Positions 35,039 to 42,603 of a stretch of 64,000 nucleotides of DNA are shown here, piece by piece (the stretch's first letter is position 1; every line of letters starts with the position of its first letter). The translations under genes and the position numbers were made by a program. The notes under the pieces were generated by a model. That model saw only the letters and a program-made list of their open reading frames with translations. It did no database searches and had not been told where the DNA came from. Source of the stretch: Bacteroidaceae bacterium (GTDB lineage Bacteria; Bacteroidota; Bacteroidia; Bacteroidales; Bacteroidaceae); contig JAFUYT010000024.1 of the NCBI GenBank assembly GCA_017470425.1, forward strand, positions 62,001 through 126,000, in the 5' to 3' direction.

Positions 35039-35842
35039 TTATAGTTTTTGAATTATTCTCCAAGCAATTTTACTAATGTCATTTGCCCGTTTTTGATGCC
35101 TAACGGTAAATGTTTGATTATATCCTTCATTCCTAAGAAGTACGCGGCTTTGGCTCTGTGCAATTCCTTCATCCATCACCATTGGCAGCCATTCTTGCGA
35201 TACATTGTTATATGTAGATACATCTGCCAACACCATGATTCCATCTCCCTTGATGCGAGGAAGAAATGTTTTGGCAATGTGCGCGTATGCGTTCTGCTGT
35301 TCAAAACGTTCTTTTGTAACAAATTCACAAATAGCCTTGAAAGACATGAATATATCAAAGTCTCCCGATAGAACAGAGTTCATTACGTGTAAATCATAGA
35401 AGTCATCAATAGTCAAGGGGATTATCCTATGACTAACACGCAATCGAGTTCTTGTTGTATATTCAGCGATTACGCTTTCAAACAATCTCAATGAGTGGTG
35501 ATTGCCATCCATTGCGGCAACATGAACGTTGTTGATTTGCGGCAGACGCTCTGAAATTGCACTCAGCAATCCAATAATCTCACCACCTGTACCGCACCCA
35601 AAGTCAAACACCGTCAACTCTGTTTTTTCCGTATATCTATCTGCACCAGTTCTGAAAAACTCTGTAAAGATGCAATATGCTTCTGCATAGCTCCGAGGGA
35701 AATATGTTCCCAGGTAGTTGAGAACGTCTTTCTTGTCCCAGTCAATGACCGTCATGTCGGCATTAGAACGTTGATATTTTGCCCCTAACTGCTCAAATAT
35801 TAGGTGGTCTAACCATTGTGGTAATGTTACTCTATCTTGCAT
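35039..35842 (-). CDS. Class I SAM-dependent methyltransferase, operon gene 2
   Basis: A 267-residue Rossmann-fold methyltransferase. Motif I is VFDFGCGTGGEIIGLL (about 75-90), then an acidic strand end VAAMDGN and a later FDIFMSFKAICEF. The preceding YFPRSYAEAYCIF resembles the entry helix of RNA/protein methyltransferases of the Rsm22 type (weak resemblance). No DPPY/NPPY DNA-amino-methylase motif is seen, so a DNA N6/N4 methylase is unlikely. Coupled to the helicase by a 4-bp gap. Substrate unknown. Confidence 0.8.
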   Translation of the reverse strand: MQDRVTLPQWLDHLIFEQLGAKYQRSNADMTVIDWDKKDVLNYLGTYFPRSYAEAYCIFTEFFRTGADRYTEKTELTVFDFGCGTGGEIIGLLSAISERLPQINNVHVAAMDGNHHSLRLFESVIAEYTTRTRLRVSHRIIPLTIDDFYDLHVMNSVLSGDFDIFMSFKAICEFVTKERFEQQNAYAHIAKTFLPRIKGDGIMVLADVSTYNNVSQEWLPMVMDEGIAQSQSRVLLRNEGYNQTFTVRHQKRANDISKIAWRIIQKL

Positions 35843-35861
35843 ATCCTTCCTCTGATATAGT

Positions 35862-36080
35862 TTATAACCCCATTAGCGGCTTCAAAGCATTCAGTAACAA
35901 TTCCCGTCGATGTATTTCTGCATCCTTTTCTTCTTGTGAAGCGAAAGGACAACTCTCAATATTGTGTTTTGTTCCTGCTAACATATAATCTACCATATCG
36001 CGAGTCTGTTCCTCGGTAACGAATCTGCCACCAAATAGAGCGTCCAGATATTGCGCAGCACCAGCTGCATGTTCTGCCAT
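35862..36080 (-). CDS. Small acidic protein, operon gene 1
   Basis: A 72-residue protein (MAEHAAGAAQYLDALFGGRF start), predicted helical, with a charged centre (ASQEEKDAEIHRRELLLNAL). No homologue recognised. First gene of the operon, 19 bp before the methyltransferase start. About 90 bp upstream is a -7 box (36170-36177). It could be a regulator or a partner subunit. Confidence 0.55.
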   Translation of the reverse strand: MAEHAAGAAQYLDALFGGRFVTEEQTRDMVDYMLAGTKHNIESCPFASQEEKDAEIHRRELLLNALKPLMGL

Positions 36081-36169
36081 CTATAGATTATGTTGCATTA
36101 CTTTCTGTTCGTCAACCATATAACTAACGTTTTAGGTGTCTCTATTCAGATTTGCCACTTTTTGCGCCA

Positions 36170-36177
36170 CAAAGATA
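36170..36177 (-). promoter_or_regulatory. -7 box for the seven-gene operon
   Basis: TATCTTTG on the minus strand matches TAnnTTTG exactly. It leaves about 85-90 nt of leader before the 72-aa gene at 36080. No strong -33 element seen. Confidence 0.6.
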
Positions 36178-36332
36178 CGACAAAGATTCCAAAGTCATAT
36201 CATAAATCGCCCAAAATTCTATTCCACAAGCCTTGCAAAAGAATGATTTTTGCAAAAAAAAACTACGAGCCATCCCACCGAGGACGCTGGCAGTCAATTC
36301 TGAGGGGTAAATCAACAACCAGTGAACGGCTA

Positions 36333-37133
36333 TCACCGCCTCTCAACGAGGGCCATGAAGTCATCATTGATTTCCCGCAAGTCGTCTGTCAGGATATTGT
36401 TGCACTTCTCGGCTATCTCATCTGGTATCTCATAGCAGCAGGCGGCAATAGCACCAGCCATACAAGCGATGGTGTCAGAGTCGCCGCCAAGAGAGATGGC
36501 CAGTCGAATGACCTCCTCGAAAGAGTTACCCTCCAAGAATGAGATGATGGCCTCAGGCACACTACCCTGACAGGACACATCAAAGCGATACCCGGGACGT
36601 ATCTCTGCTATCTTCCGGTTCAGATCATAAAAGAAAGTCTGTTCGACGTACTCTTTGATTTCCTGCTTCGACGCCCCCTCCTTGCAAAGGAACACGCTTG
36701 CCGCTATCGCCTGTGCCCCTTTCACGCCCTCGGGGTGGTTATGGCTCACTGAGGCAGTGATGGCAGCAAGTGTCAACGCTTCATCGAGTGTCTTGGCAAA
36801 CAACCCGACCGGACTCACTCGCATACCTGAGCCATTGCCCCAGCTGTTGTATGGTTGTGGGTCATACTCACCCAGCCAACTGCGGAACCTGCCGCCGTAT
36901 CCTGCATTCGGGTACCGGTTGCCCAACTCCTGCATACAACAGATCAGATCATGTATGGTATGCGCTGGGTCTTCCAGCAGCCATTTTGCCACGGCCAACG
37001 TCATCACGGAATCATCCGTGAACGTTGTCCACGGCGTGAACAAGTCAAACTCTGTTGACTTCGTGTTCTGAAACTCGTAGACGGAGCCGATGATATCACC
37101 CACCACAGCTCCTAACATCTTGACATGTGCCAT
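36333..37133 (-). CDS. ADP-ribosylglycohydrolase family protein
   Basis: A 266-residue DraG/ARH-type hydrolase, which removes ADP-ribose from proteins or nucleic acids using two Mg ions. GAVVGDIIGSVYEF, TFTDDSVMTLAVA (metal-binding TDDS) and GGDSDTIACMAGAIA are all intact, so it should be active. Length is normal. It lies about 250 bp upstream of the seven-gene operon on the same strand, separated by the operon promoter. In this setting it could reverse ADP-ribosylation by a toxin or phage enzyme, but housekeeping use is equally possible. Confidence 0.88.
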   Translation of the reverse strand: MAHVKMLGAVVGDIIGSVYEFQNTKSTEFDLFTPWTTFTDDSVMTLAVAKWLLEDPAHTIHDLICCMQELGNRYPNAGYGGRFRSWLGEYDPQPYNSWGNGSGMRVSPVGLFAKTLDEALTLAAITASVSHNHPEGVKGAQAIAASVFLCKEGASKQEIKEYVEQTFFYDLNRKIAEIRPGYRFDVSCQGSVPEAIISFLEGNSFEEVIRLAISLGGDSDTIACMAGAIAACCYEIPDEIAEKCNNILTDDLREINDDFMALVERR

Positions 37134-37157
37134 ATATTATTATGTTACTTGCCTTTA

Positions 37158-37340
37158 TCATTTACTCTTAGCTTCTTCTACAGCCCTTAGTTTTGTCATT
37201 TCACCTTTGAGATACTGATGGGCGTTAAAGAACTCGTTCAGCTCTGTACTAAGATATTCTTTGGGATTGGGAATGTTGCCTCCTATCTGTGAGAAAAGGC
37301 ACTCCGCCGTACTGTTTCTTATTTCTCTACGTTTTGCCAT
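37158..37340 (-). CDS. Small protein, possibly a gene remnant
   Basis: 60 residues. The first residues (MAKRREIRNSTAE) resemble the start of RhuM-like proteins (IRNSTAEFL), and the rest (LNEFFNAHQYLKGEMTKLRA) is a charged helix. It may be a remnant joined to another tail or a genuine small gene. It is 24 bp upstream of the ADP-ribosylglycohydrolase gene. Confidence 0.4.
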   Translation of the reverse strand: MAKRREIRNSTAECLFSQIGGNIPNPKEYLSTELNEFFNAHQYLKGEMTKLRAVEEAKSK

Positions 37341-37383
37341 GCTTACATAACGTTACTTCATTGTCCTATCGCTTATATAAGGT

Positions 37384-37837
37384 CTATTTGCCCTTCTGCT
37401 TCGCCTTCTTCTCAATCATCTTGATCGACTCTAAGTAAGCCTGCTCTACTGGCGACAAAGTCTTATTCAGCCAGCCGTTCCGTGGCCCACTGGCGGAAGC
37501 GTGTACCCACAATGGACTTCACTCGATAGCCGACGCTGATGATGACATCCAAGTTGTAGAGCGTTACCTCTTGGTTCTGTGTTTTTCCCTCTAAAGCGCC
37601 ATGTTGAGTGGTGTGTCGGAATTTCCGACATACCTTTTCCTTCTCTAGTTCACCTTCTTTAAAGATGTTCGATATATGCTCCGTTATCGTTGATCTTCCT
37701 TTACCATATAATGTCGCAATTTGCTCTTGCGTCAGCCAGACCGTTTTGTTTTCCAGTCTGACATCCAGCCTAATCTTCCCATCTTCCGACTGGTAGATGA
37801 TAATCTCACCATTGTTTTTCTCTATCTCGTTTGCCAT
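37384..37837 (-). pseudogene. RhuM-family gene with internal deletion
   Basis: The first about 122 codons (37837 to 37463) are a clear RhuM (PF13310) N-terminal half: VWLTQEQIATLYGKGRSTI, EHISNIFKEGELE, CRKFRHT, YNLDVIISVGYRV, RFRQWATERL. The frame then hits a stop, whereas RhuM proteins are about 330 residues. In another frame directly downstream (37479-37384) lies a short tail SPVEQAYLESIKMIEKK, which looks like the RhuM C-terminus. The simplest reading is a large internal deletion with a frameshift. RhuM genes are common in defence and plasmid islands. Confidence 0.75.
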
Positions 37838-37858
37838 TGTATATTCAATTATAATTTA

Positions 37859-37866
37859 TATCTTTG
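37859..37866 (+). promoter_or_regulatory. Isolated -7 box match
   Basis: TATCTTTG on the plus strand between the RhuM remnant and the restriction-enzyme remnant. It points to a short open frame (LVNNIKEVEQGRLSIRH) with no start codon of note. Probably a leftover promoter of a lost gene. Confidence 0.35.
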
Positions 37867-37935
37867 CACTCGTTAACAACATCAAGGAAGTGGAACAAGG
37901 CCGATTATCCATTCGTCATAAGACGGTGATATATG

Positions 37936-38190
37936 TCATGCCCCCATCACTATCTTCCGTTCCTCGTCCGTCAGACCGTAGAGGTCGAACACCTTAGTGT
38001 CTATCTCAGCATCGGTGGCGGCTATCTGGGCCGTGAGCTGCTGGCACTCTGCTACGCTGGCGTTGAAGAACTCCTCCCATTCGTTTTGCTGCATCAGCGG
38101 GATGCGAATCTTCTGTATCACCTGCGCATGTTCACCATTCCTTGGCGGCTGCTTCAGGAACAGGACGATGTGTACGATATGGCTTTTCTG
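37936..38190 (-). pseudogene. C-terminal remnant of a DNA methylase/restriction enzyme
   Basis: The minus-strand frame reads VLFLKQPP, then IRIPLMQQNEWEEFF, QIAATDAEIDTKVFDLYGL and TDEERKIVMGA. This pattern (helix, then EIDxxVxxLYGLTxEExxIV at the very end) is typical of the C-terminus of type IIG/Eco57I-like restriction-methylases. Everything upstream of it is missing and replaced by a fragment of an ATPase gene, so only the tail survives. Family assignment is from memory of the motif. Confidence 0.5.
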
Positions 38191-38192
38191 GT

Positions 38193-38270
38193 GACAACGA
38201 ACTGTGGATTCTTGCGGCCAAAGGCTTCGTTCAGCCGCTCTATGTCTGCCTTTCTGTCTAAGAAATTCAT
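38193..38270 (-). pseudogene. N-terminal remnant of an AAA ATPase gene
   Basis: From an ATG at 38270, just after a strong promoter, the frame reads MNFLDRKADIERLNEAFG and then NPQFVV. It matches the N-terminus of the DUF234-type AAA ATPases, which continue with YGRRRxGKST. Here the match stops at VV and the frame soon ends, abutting the restriction-enzyme tail. A deletion apparently fused the two. Confidence 0.5.
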
Positions 38271-38292
38271 GCCGATTATTAATTATCTGCGA

Positions 38293-38324
38293 CAAAGATA
38301 ATCCTTTTCAAAGATATTTCCAAA
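38293..38324 (-). promoter_or_regulatory. Strong Bacteroidota promoter in front of gene remnants
   Basis: -7 TATCTTTG (plus-strand 38293-38300) and -33 TTTG (38321-38324) with an ideal 20-bp spacer, reading leftward. The ATG at 38270 follows 22 bp after the box. A good promoter is retained on a dead gene. Confidence 0.7.
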
Positions 38325-38545
38325 TATTTTGCACGCTTTTTCTCTTCCGGGCTATTTCCTAAGCACCAACCACGGAATAATCCCCTTCCACTTCTTATGC
38401 GGATAATCAGCGGGATTACCGATGTCATGGCGGATGGCGCCTTTGTCACGATAGAAGCAATAGTCGCAGCCGACGGCTGTGGATGACGGCATTGTGGCCG
38501 CTTATGAGCTCTCACCGTTGGACTCGCGGGGCGGAAGGGCATAGG
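38301..38545. other. Gap with a possible unrecognised gene fragment
   Basis: No intact gene. On the minus strand one frame reads CDYCFYRDKGAIRHD, then IGNPADYPHKKWKGIIPWL, ending in a stop near 38357, which looks like the tail of a protein. No family could be assigned and no start is seen. Confidence 0.35.
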
Positions 38546-38551
38546 GTGTTG

Positions 38552-38642
38552 GGTGGATCACCGTGGTGATCCACCTGATGGGACGCGCGGTGTAGCGCAG
38601 AAGGATGCATGGTGTCGGGTGGATCACCAAGGTGATCCACCC
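38552..38642. repeat. Two copies of a GGTGGATCACC palindrome
   Basis: 38552-38575: GGTGGATCACC, GT, GGTGATCCACC. 38617-38642: GGGTGGATCACC, AA, GGTGATCCACCC. The palindromes are perfect apart from the 2-nt centres, about 66 bp apart and in GC-rich context. They contain GATC. They sit at the junction between the scrap-gene area and an extremely AT-rich stretch. Confidence 0.85.
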
Positions 38643-38739
38643 GGTGCGTCGTGGGGTGTGGTGGCGCAGGGCTCGATGTGTGTCCCGACGGGGCATGGGG
38701 TTGTTGTCCAAAGGTTGCAGCGCTCAGGTCGTCTCCTGC

Positions 38740-39240
38740 AGATGTATTTTATATAATGATGTTATGATGTTCTTTTCACTAAATATGCTATAAGCTGTTT
38801 ATTTACAGTAGAGTAATTGAGTGAAAAATAGCAATTAAATGCGAAAAATAGGGCTTTTTTAGGGTTAAATAAGGAGAATTTGGGCATAAAATGCTTGAAA
38901 ATTGCTTCTAAATGATGAAATTTTTGCATTATTTACTTCATTTATTTACAAATTTCGTCAAATTTATGCCTATTTTAGCGGTAAAATTACCCTAAAAACA
39001 ACATTATTTCGGCTCTAATTGCACATTTTATCCTATTAAATACGCTATTATCACTAATTATTTACTATTTAATTTAGCGATAATCAAAAGAGATACAATT
39101 AAATAGGCCATATTTAGTGAAAATGCCTAATTATATAAATCATTTTTTTTATTCCGACGATAAACCGACGATAAACCGACGATAAAAATCATGCTGGGAT
39201 ACAATTTTTTCTTTCTTTTTGTTAGGGAATACAGAAAATG
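38740..39240. other. Very AT-rich non-coding region
   Basis: About 500 bp with no ORF of note, far more AT-rich than both flanks. Recurrent words are GAAAAATAG (38822 and 38842 areas), TATTTAGTG, TTTAGCG (twice) and an inverted pair TTTTTAGGGT (38856-38865) / ACCCTAAAAA (38989-38998). It ends with an 11-bp triple repeat at 39154. It immediately precedes the paaK promoter. Confidence 0.8.
39154..39186. repeat. Triple 11-bp direct repeat CCGACGATAAA
   Basis: Three exact head-to-tail copies (39154-39164, 39165-39175, 39176-39186), one helical turn apart, about 60-90 bp upstream of the paaK -7 box. The spacing is suited to a DNA-binding protein. Confidence 0.9.
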
Positions 39241-39243
39241 TTG

Positions 39244-39251
39244 TACCTTTG
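39244..39251 (+). promoter_or_regulatory. Bacteroidota promoter for the first PaaK gene
   Basis: TACCTTTG at -7 with TTTG at 39218-39221 (22-bp spacer). The ATG at 39287 follows 35 bp later. Confidence 0.7.
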
Positions 39252-39286
39252 TGCGGGATTAACCATTTAATCAACACAAAAACGTC

Positions 39287-40594
39287 ATGATTTGGAATCC
39301 TAACAAGGAATGTATGAGCCGCGACGAGATGAGCGCGCTCCAGGGAAAACGCCTCCACAAGATGGTGGAGTACGTCTATCACAATGTGCCCTTCTATCGC
39401 AACAAGTTGCAGGAGATGGACATCCGCCCCGATGACATTCAGACCATCGAGGACATCAGGAAGCTGCCCTTCACGACGAAGAAGGATCTGCGCGACAACT
39501 ATCCCTTCGGCTTGCAGGCGGCGCCGCAGAGCGAGATCATCCGCGTGCACGCCTCCAGCGGCACGACGGGTAACCCGACGATCGTGGGCTATACGCGTAA
39601 AGATATAGGTGTATGGAGCGAGTGCATGGCGCGCTGTCTGACGGCTTACGGTGTCACGCGCGACGACATCTTCTCCGTCTCTTACGGCTACGGTCTGTTC
39701 ACGGGCGGTCTGGGTGCGCACTACGGCGTGGAGCACATCGGCGCGAGCGTCATCCCGGCAGGCACGGGCAACACGGAGAAGCACCTGAAGCTTATCCGCG
39801 ACCTCGGCATCACGGGCATCGCCTGCACACCGAGCTACGCCCTCTACCTGGCTGAGACGATGGACAAGCTGGGCATCCGCAAGGAGGACATCAAGCTGCG
39901 CGTGGGAGCCTTCGGCGCTGAACCCTGGACGGAGAACATGCGTCAGGAGATTCAGGAGCGCCTCGGGCTGAAGGGCTACAACCTCTACGGCCTCTCCGAG
40001 GTGATGGGGCCGAGCGTGAGCTACGAATGTCAGATGCAGCACGGCTCGCACATCTGCGAGGACCATTTCTACCCCGAAATCATAGATCCCAATACGCTCG
40101 AACCGTTGCCTGCCGGGCAGACGGGTGAGCTCGTGTTCACGACGCTGACCAAGGAGGGTATGCCCGTACTGCGCTATCGCACGCGCGATCTTTGTTCACT
40201 GCTTCCTGGTACGTGCGACTGCGGTCGCACCAGCGTGCGCATGGGCCGCATCGAAGGGCGCTCGGACGATATGCTCATCATCCGCGGTATCAACGTGTTC
40301 CCGTCGCAGGTGGAGAGCGTCGTGCTGTCGATGCCCGAGTTCGCGCCGCGCTATATGCTCATCGTGGATCGCGTCAACAACCTCGATACCTTGCAGGTGC
40401 AGGTGGAGATCCGTCAGGAGTTCTTCACGGGTGTCTTCGACACGCCTGCCGCCGTGGATCAGCTCGAGAAGAAGCTGGCCGCGAAGCTCAAGAGCGTCCT
40501 CAGCATCGCCGCCAAGGTGCAGCTCAAGGCTCCGAACACCATCGAGCGCAGCCAGGGAAAGAGTGCGCATGTAATCGATAAACGCAAGCTATAA
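39287..40594 (+). CDS. paaK: Phenylacetate-CoA ligase family, copy 1
   Basis: A 435-residue AMP-forming ligase. It shows the P-loop-like HASSGTTGNPTIVGYT, YGLSEVMGPSVSYEC and a C-terminal domain with RGINVFPSQVES, all PaaK features. It joins aryl-acetate and CoA with ATP, or in reverse makes ATP from aryl-acetyl-CoA. With IorAB in the same genome segment, the reverse, energy-conserving direction is plausible. A promoter precedes it, and a second paralogue and an ACT gene follow in the same direction. Confidence 0.9.
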   Translation: MIWNPNKECMSRDEMSALQGKRLHKMVEYVYHNVPFYRNKLQEMDIRPDDIQTIEDIRKLPFTTKKDLRDNYPFGLQAAPQSEIIRVHASSGTTGNPTIVGYTRKDIGVWSECMARCLTAYGVTRDDIFSVSYGYGLFTGGLGAHYGVEHIGASVIPAGTGNTEKHLKLIRDLGITGIACTPSYALYLAETMDKLGIRKEDIKLRVGAFGAEPWTENMRQEIQERLGLKGYNLYGLSEVMGPSVSYECQMQHGSHICEDHFYPEIIDPNTLEPLPAGQTGELVFTTLTKEGMPVLRYRTRDLCSLLPGTCDCGRTSVRMGRIEGRSDDMLIIRGINVFPSQVESVVLSMPEFAPRYMLIVDRVNNLDTLQVQVEIRQEFFTGVFDTPAAVDQLEKKLAAKLKSVLSIAAKVQLKAPNTIERSQGKSAHVIDKRKL

Positions 40595-40598
40595 GGGG

Positions 40599-40768
40599 GA
40601 CTCTCCCCCCGCCCTCCCTATCAGGGAGGGGGCGATTACCTTTAAAAAAGGACAACAAGGATATATTGTTAATATATAGTATAACTTGAATTTAATGAGC
40701 AAAGAAACAAATCCATCCTCTCAAATACATTCTGCTCCCTCCCTGATAGGGAGGGCGGGGGGAGAGTC
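40599..40768. repeat. MITE-like element, perfect 32-bp inverted ends, copy B
   Basis: 40599-40630 is perfectly inverted at 40737-40768 (outer end GACTCTCCCCCCGCCCTCCC, then a TATCAGGGAGGG inner part). The 106-bp interior is AT-rich and contains the start codon of the second paaK. Ends match copy A at 16729-16874, and both interiors begin with an ACCTTT...AAGGA motif. Confidence 0.9.
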
Positions 40769-42071
40769 TTCTTCTTTCTTCAACCCTGAATTTGAGACAC
40801 TGACACGCGAGCAACTGGAGGCGCTGCAGCTGGAGCGCCTCAAGAAGACGGTGGAGCACTGTCTGACGAACGAGTTCTACCAGAAGAAGTTTGCTGAGGC
40901 AGGCATCACGCCCGATGACATACAGACATTGGCCGACGTGCGGAAACTGCCGTTCACCACGAAACAGGACCTGCGCGACACGTATCCTTTCGGGATGGCG
41001 TGTGTGCCCCTGCGCGACTGCGTGCGTCTGCACTCCAGCAGCGGCACCACGGGGAATCCCACCGTCATCCTGCACACGCAGAAGGATCTCGACGAATGGG
41101 CCAATCAGGTGGCACGCAACCTGTGGATGGTAGGCCTGCGCCCCGACGACGTCTTCCAGAACTCCTCCGGCTACGGTATGTTCACGGGCGGCCTAGGCTT
41201 CCAGTATGGTGCTGAGCGTCTGGGGATGCTCACCGTGCCGGCTGCCGCCGGTAACTCGCTGCGCCAGATTAAGTTCATCAAGGACTTCGGCACCACGGCC
41301 ATCCACGCTGTACCCTCCTACGTCACTCGTCTGTACGAGGTGATGCAGGAAGAGGGCGTTGATCCGCGCCGCGACACGAAACTCCGCGTGCTCGCCATCG
41401 GCGCCGAGCCCCACAGCGAGGAACAGCGCCAGCGCATCGAGCAGATGATGGGCGTGAAGGCTTATAACTCGTTCGGCATGAGTGAGATGTGCGGCCCCGG
41501 CGTCGGCTTTGAATGTCCCGAGCAGAACGGCCTCCACTTCTGGGAGGACTACTATATCGTGGAAATCGTCGATCCCGAGACGCTGGAGCCTGTGCCCGAT
41601 GGCGAGATTGGCGAGCTGGTGCTCACGACGCTCTGCCGCGAGGCCATGCCGCTGCTGCGCTACCGCACCCGTGACCTCACCCGTGTGCTGGGTCGCTCCT
41701 GCCCCTGTGGCCGCAACCATGTGCGCCTCGACCGTATGCGCGGCCGCTCCGACGATATGATGGTGCTGCGCGGTGTCAACATCTTCCCCATCCAGATCGA
41801 GAAGATCCTGATGCAGTTCCCCGAACTCGCCAGCAACTATCTGATCACCCTCACCACCGACGAGAACAACGACAACATGACCGTGGAGGTGGAGCTGGCG
41901 CAGCCCACCGACGACTACAAGCGGCTGCAGAACCTCGAGCGTGAGATCAAGCGGCGCCTGAAGGACGAGATCCTGCTCACGCCCTTCGTGAAGCTCGTGG
42001 CCAAAGGCACGCTGCCCGTCAGCGAGGGCAAGGCTGTGCGCGTGGTCGATAAGCGCAAGGTCTATCAGTAA
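40695..42071 (+). CDS. paaK: Phenylacetate-CoA ligase family, copy 2
   Basis: A roughly 458-residue paralogue with the same motifs (HSSSGTTGNPTVILHTQ, SFGMSEMCGPGVGFEC, RGVNIFPIQIE). The body begins FFNPEFETLTREQLEALQ, the usual PaaK start. The first about 25 residues (MSKETNPSS to SLIGRAGGES) lie in a MITE-like inverted-repeat element, so the native N-terminus was replaced. The ATG at 40695 is preferred to a TTG at 40686. Two PaaK types with different aryl preferences are common in Bacteroidales. Confidence 0.9.
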   Translation: MSKETNPSSQIHSAPSLIGRAGGESSSFFNPEFETLTREQLEALQLERLKKTVEHCLTNEFYQKKFAEAGITPDDIQTLADVRKLPFTTKQDLRDTYPFGMACVPLRDCVRLHSSSGTTGNPTVILHTQKDLDEWANQVARNLWMVGLRPDDVFQNSSGYGMFTGGLGFQYGAERLGMLTVPAAAGNSLRQIKFIKDFGTTAIHAVPSYVTRLYEVMQEEGVDPRRDTKLRVLAIGAEPHSEEQRQRIEQMMGVKAYNSFGMSEMCGPGVGFECPEQNGLHFWEDYYIVEIVDPETLEPVPDGEIGELVLTTLCREAMPLLRYRTRDLTRVLGRSCPCGRNHVRLDRMRGRSDDMMVLRGVNIFPIQIEKILMQFPELASNYLITLTTDENNDNMTVEVELAQPTDDYKRLQNLEREIKRRLKDEILLTPFVKLVAKGTLPVSEGKAVRVVDKRKVYQ

Positions 42072-42094
42072 AGACTCTTGCGGCCCACCCCTAA

Positions 42095-42113
42095 CCCCTC
42101 CCCAAGGGAGGGG
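42095..42113. repeat. GC-rich palindrome CCCCTCCC/GGGAGGGG
   Basis: 8-bp perfect arms with a 3-nt loop, in the paaK-ACT gap. It shares the GGGAGGG core of the elements at 16729 and 40599. It could act as a weak terminator, but a T-tract is missing. Confidence 0.6.
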
Positions 42114-42130
42114 GAAAGAGGGATACTTGA

Positions 42131-42158
42131 ACCATTAACCCTTAACCCTTAACCATTA
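42131..42158. repeat. 7-bp repeats ending at the ACT gene start
   Basis: Four heptamers ACCATTA, ACCCTTA, ACCCTTA, ACCATTA. The last A is the A of the ATG at 42158. Confidence 0.85.
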
Positions 42159-42586
42159 TGACTGTCCATCAACTATCCATCTTCATCGAGAACCGCTCGG
42201 GTACGCTCATCAAGGTTCTCGACGCCCTGAAAGAGGCCGGCATCCAGATTATTGCCTCCACCATCGCCGACACCGCCGAGTACGGCATCTACCGCCTCAT
42301 CTGCAGCGAGCCCATGCGCGCCTGCGAGGAGTTGAAGAAGGCCAACGTGGCCGTGGCCTTGAGCGATGTCTTCGCCATCGAGATCGACGACCAGCCCGGT
42401 CGCGCCGCCGACGCCGTGAAGACCTTCAGCGAGGCTGGCATCAGCATCGCTTATATGTACAGCTTCCTGCTGCGCGGTAAGGGCATCCTCATCTTCCGTA
42501 CCGACGACAACGAGAAGGCCGTCCGCGTGATTGCCGACAACCACCTGAAGAGCATCAGCGAAGCCGACCTCTCGGCGCTGGCATAA
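42158..42586 (+). CDS. Tandem ACT-domain amino-acid-binding protein
   Basis: 142 residues containing two ACT units (QLSIFIENRSGTLIKVLDAL at the start and a second from IEIDDQPGRAADAVKTFSEAG). Stand-alone ACT proteins bind amino acids and often sit beside PaaK in Bacteroidota. It probably senses an aromatic amino acid in this pathway. It is 86 bp after paaK copy 2, probably in the same transcript. Confidence 0.88.
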   Translation: MTVHQLSIFIENRSGTLIKVLDALKEAGIQIIASTIADTAEYGIYRLICSEPMRACEELKKANVAVALSDVFAIEIDDQPGRAADAVKTFSEAGISIAYMYSFLLRGKGILIFRTDDNEKAVRVIADNHLKSISEADLSALA

Positions 42587-42603
42587 GCTCATAGCCCACA
42601 GGG

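Noticed and set aside
35039-35842. Methyltransferase as part of a classical restriction-modification system
   Set aside because: No DPPY/NPPY motif and no endonuclease in the operon; substrate left open.
37797-37997. Plus-strand frame with LVNNIKEVEQGRLSIRH
   Set aside because: A promoter box lies in it but no start codon or domain; at most a small remnant.
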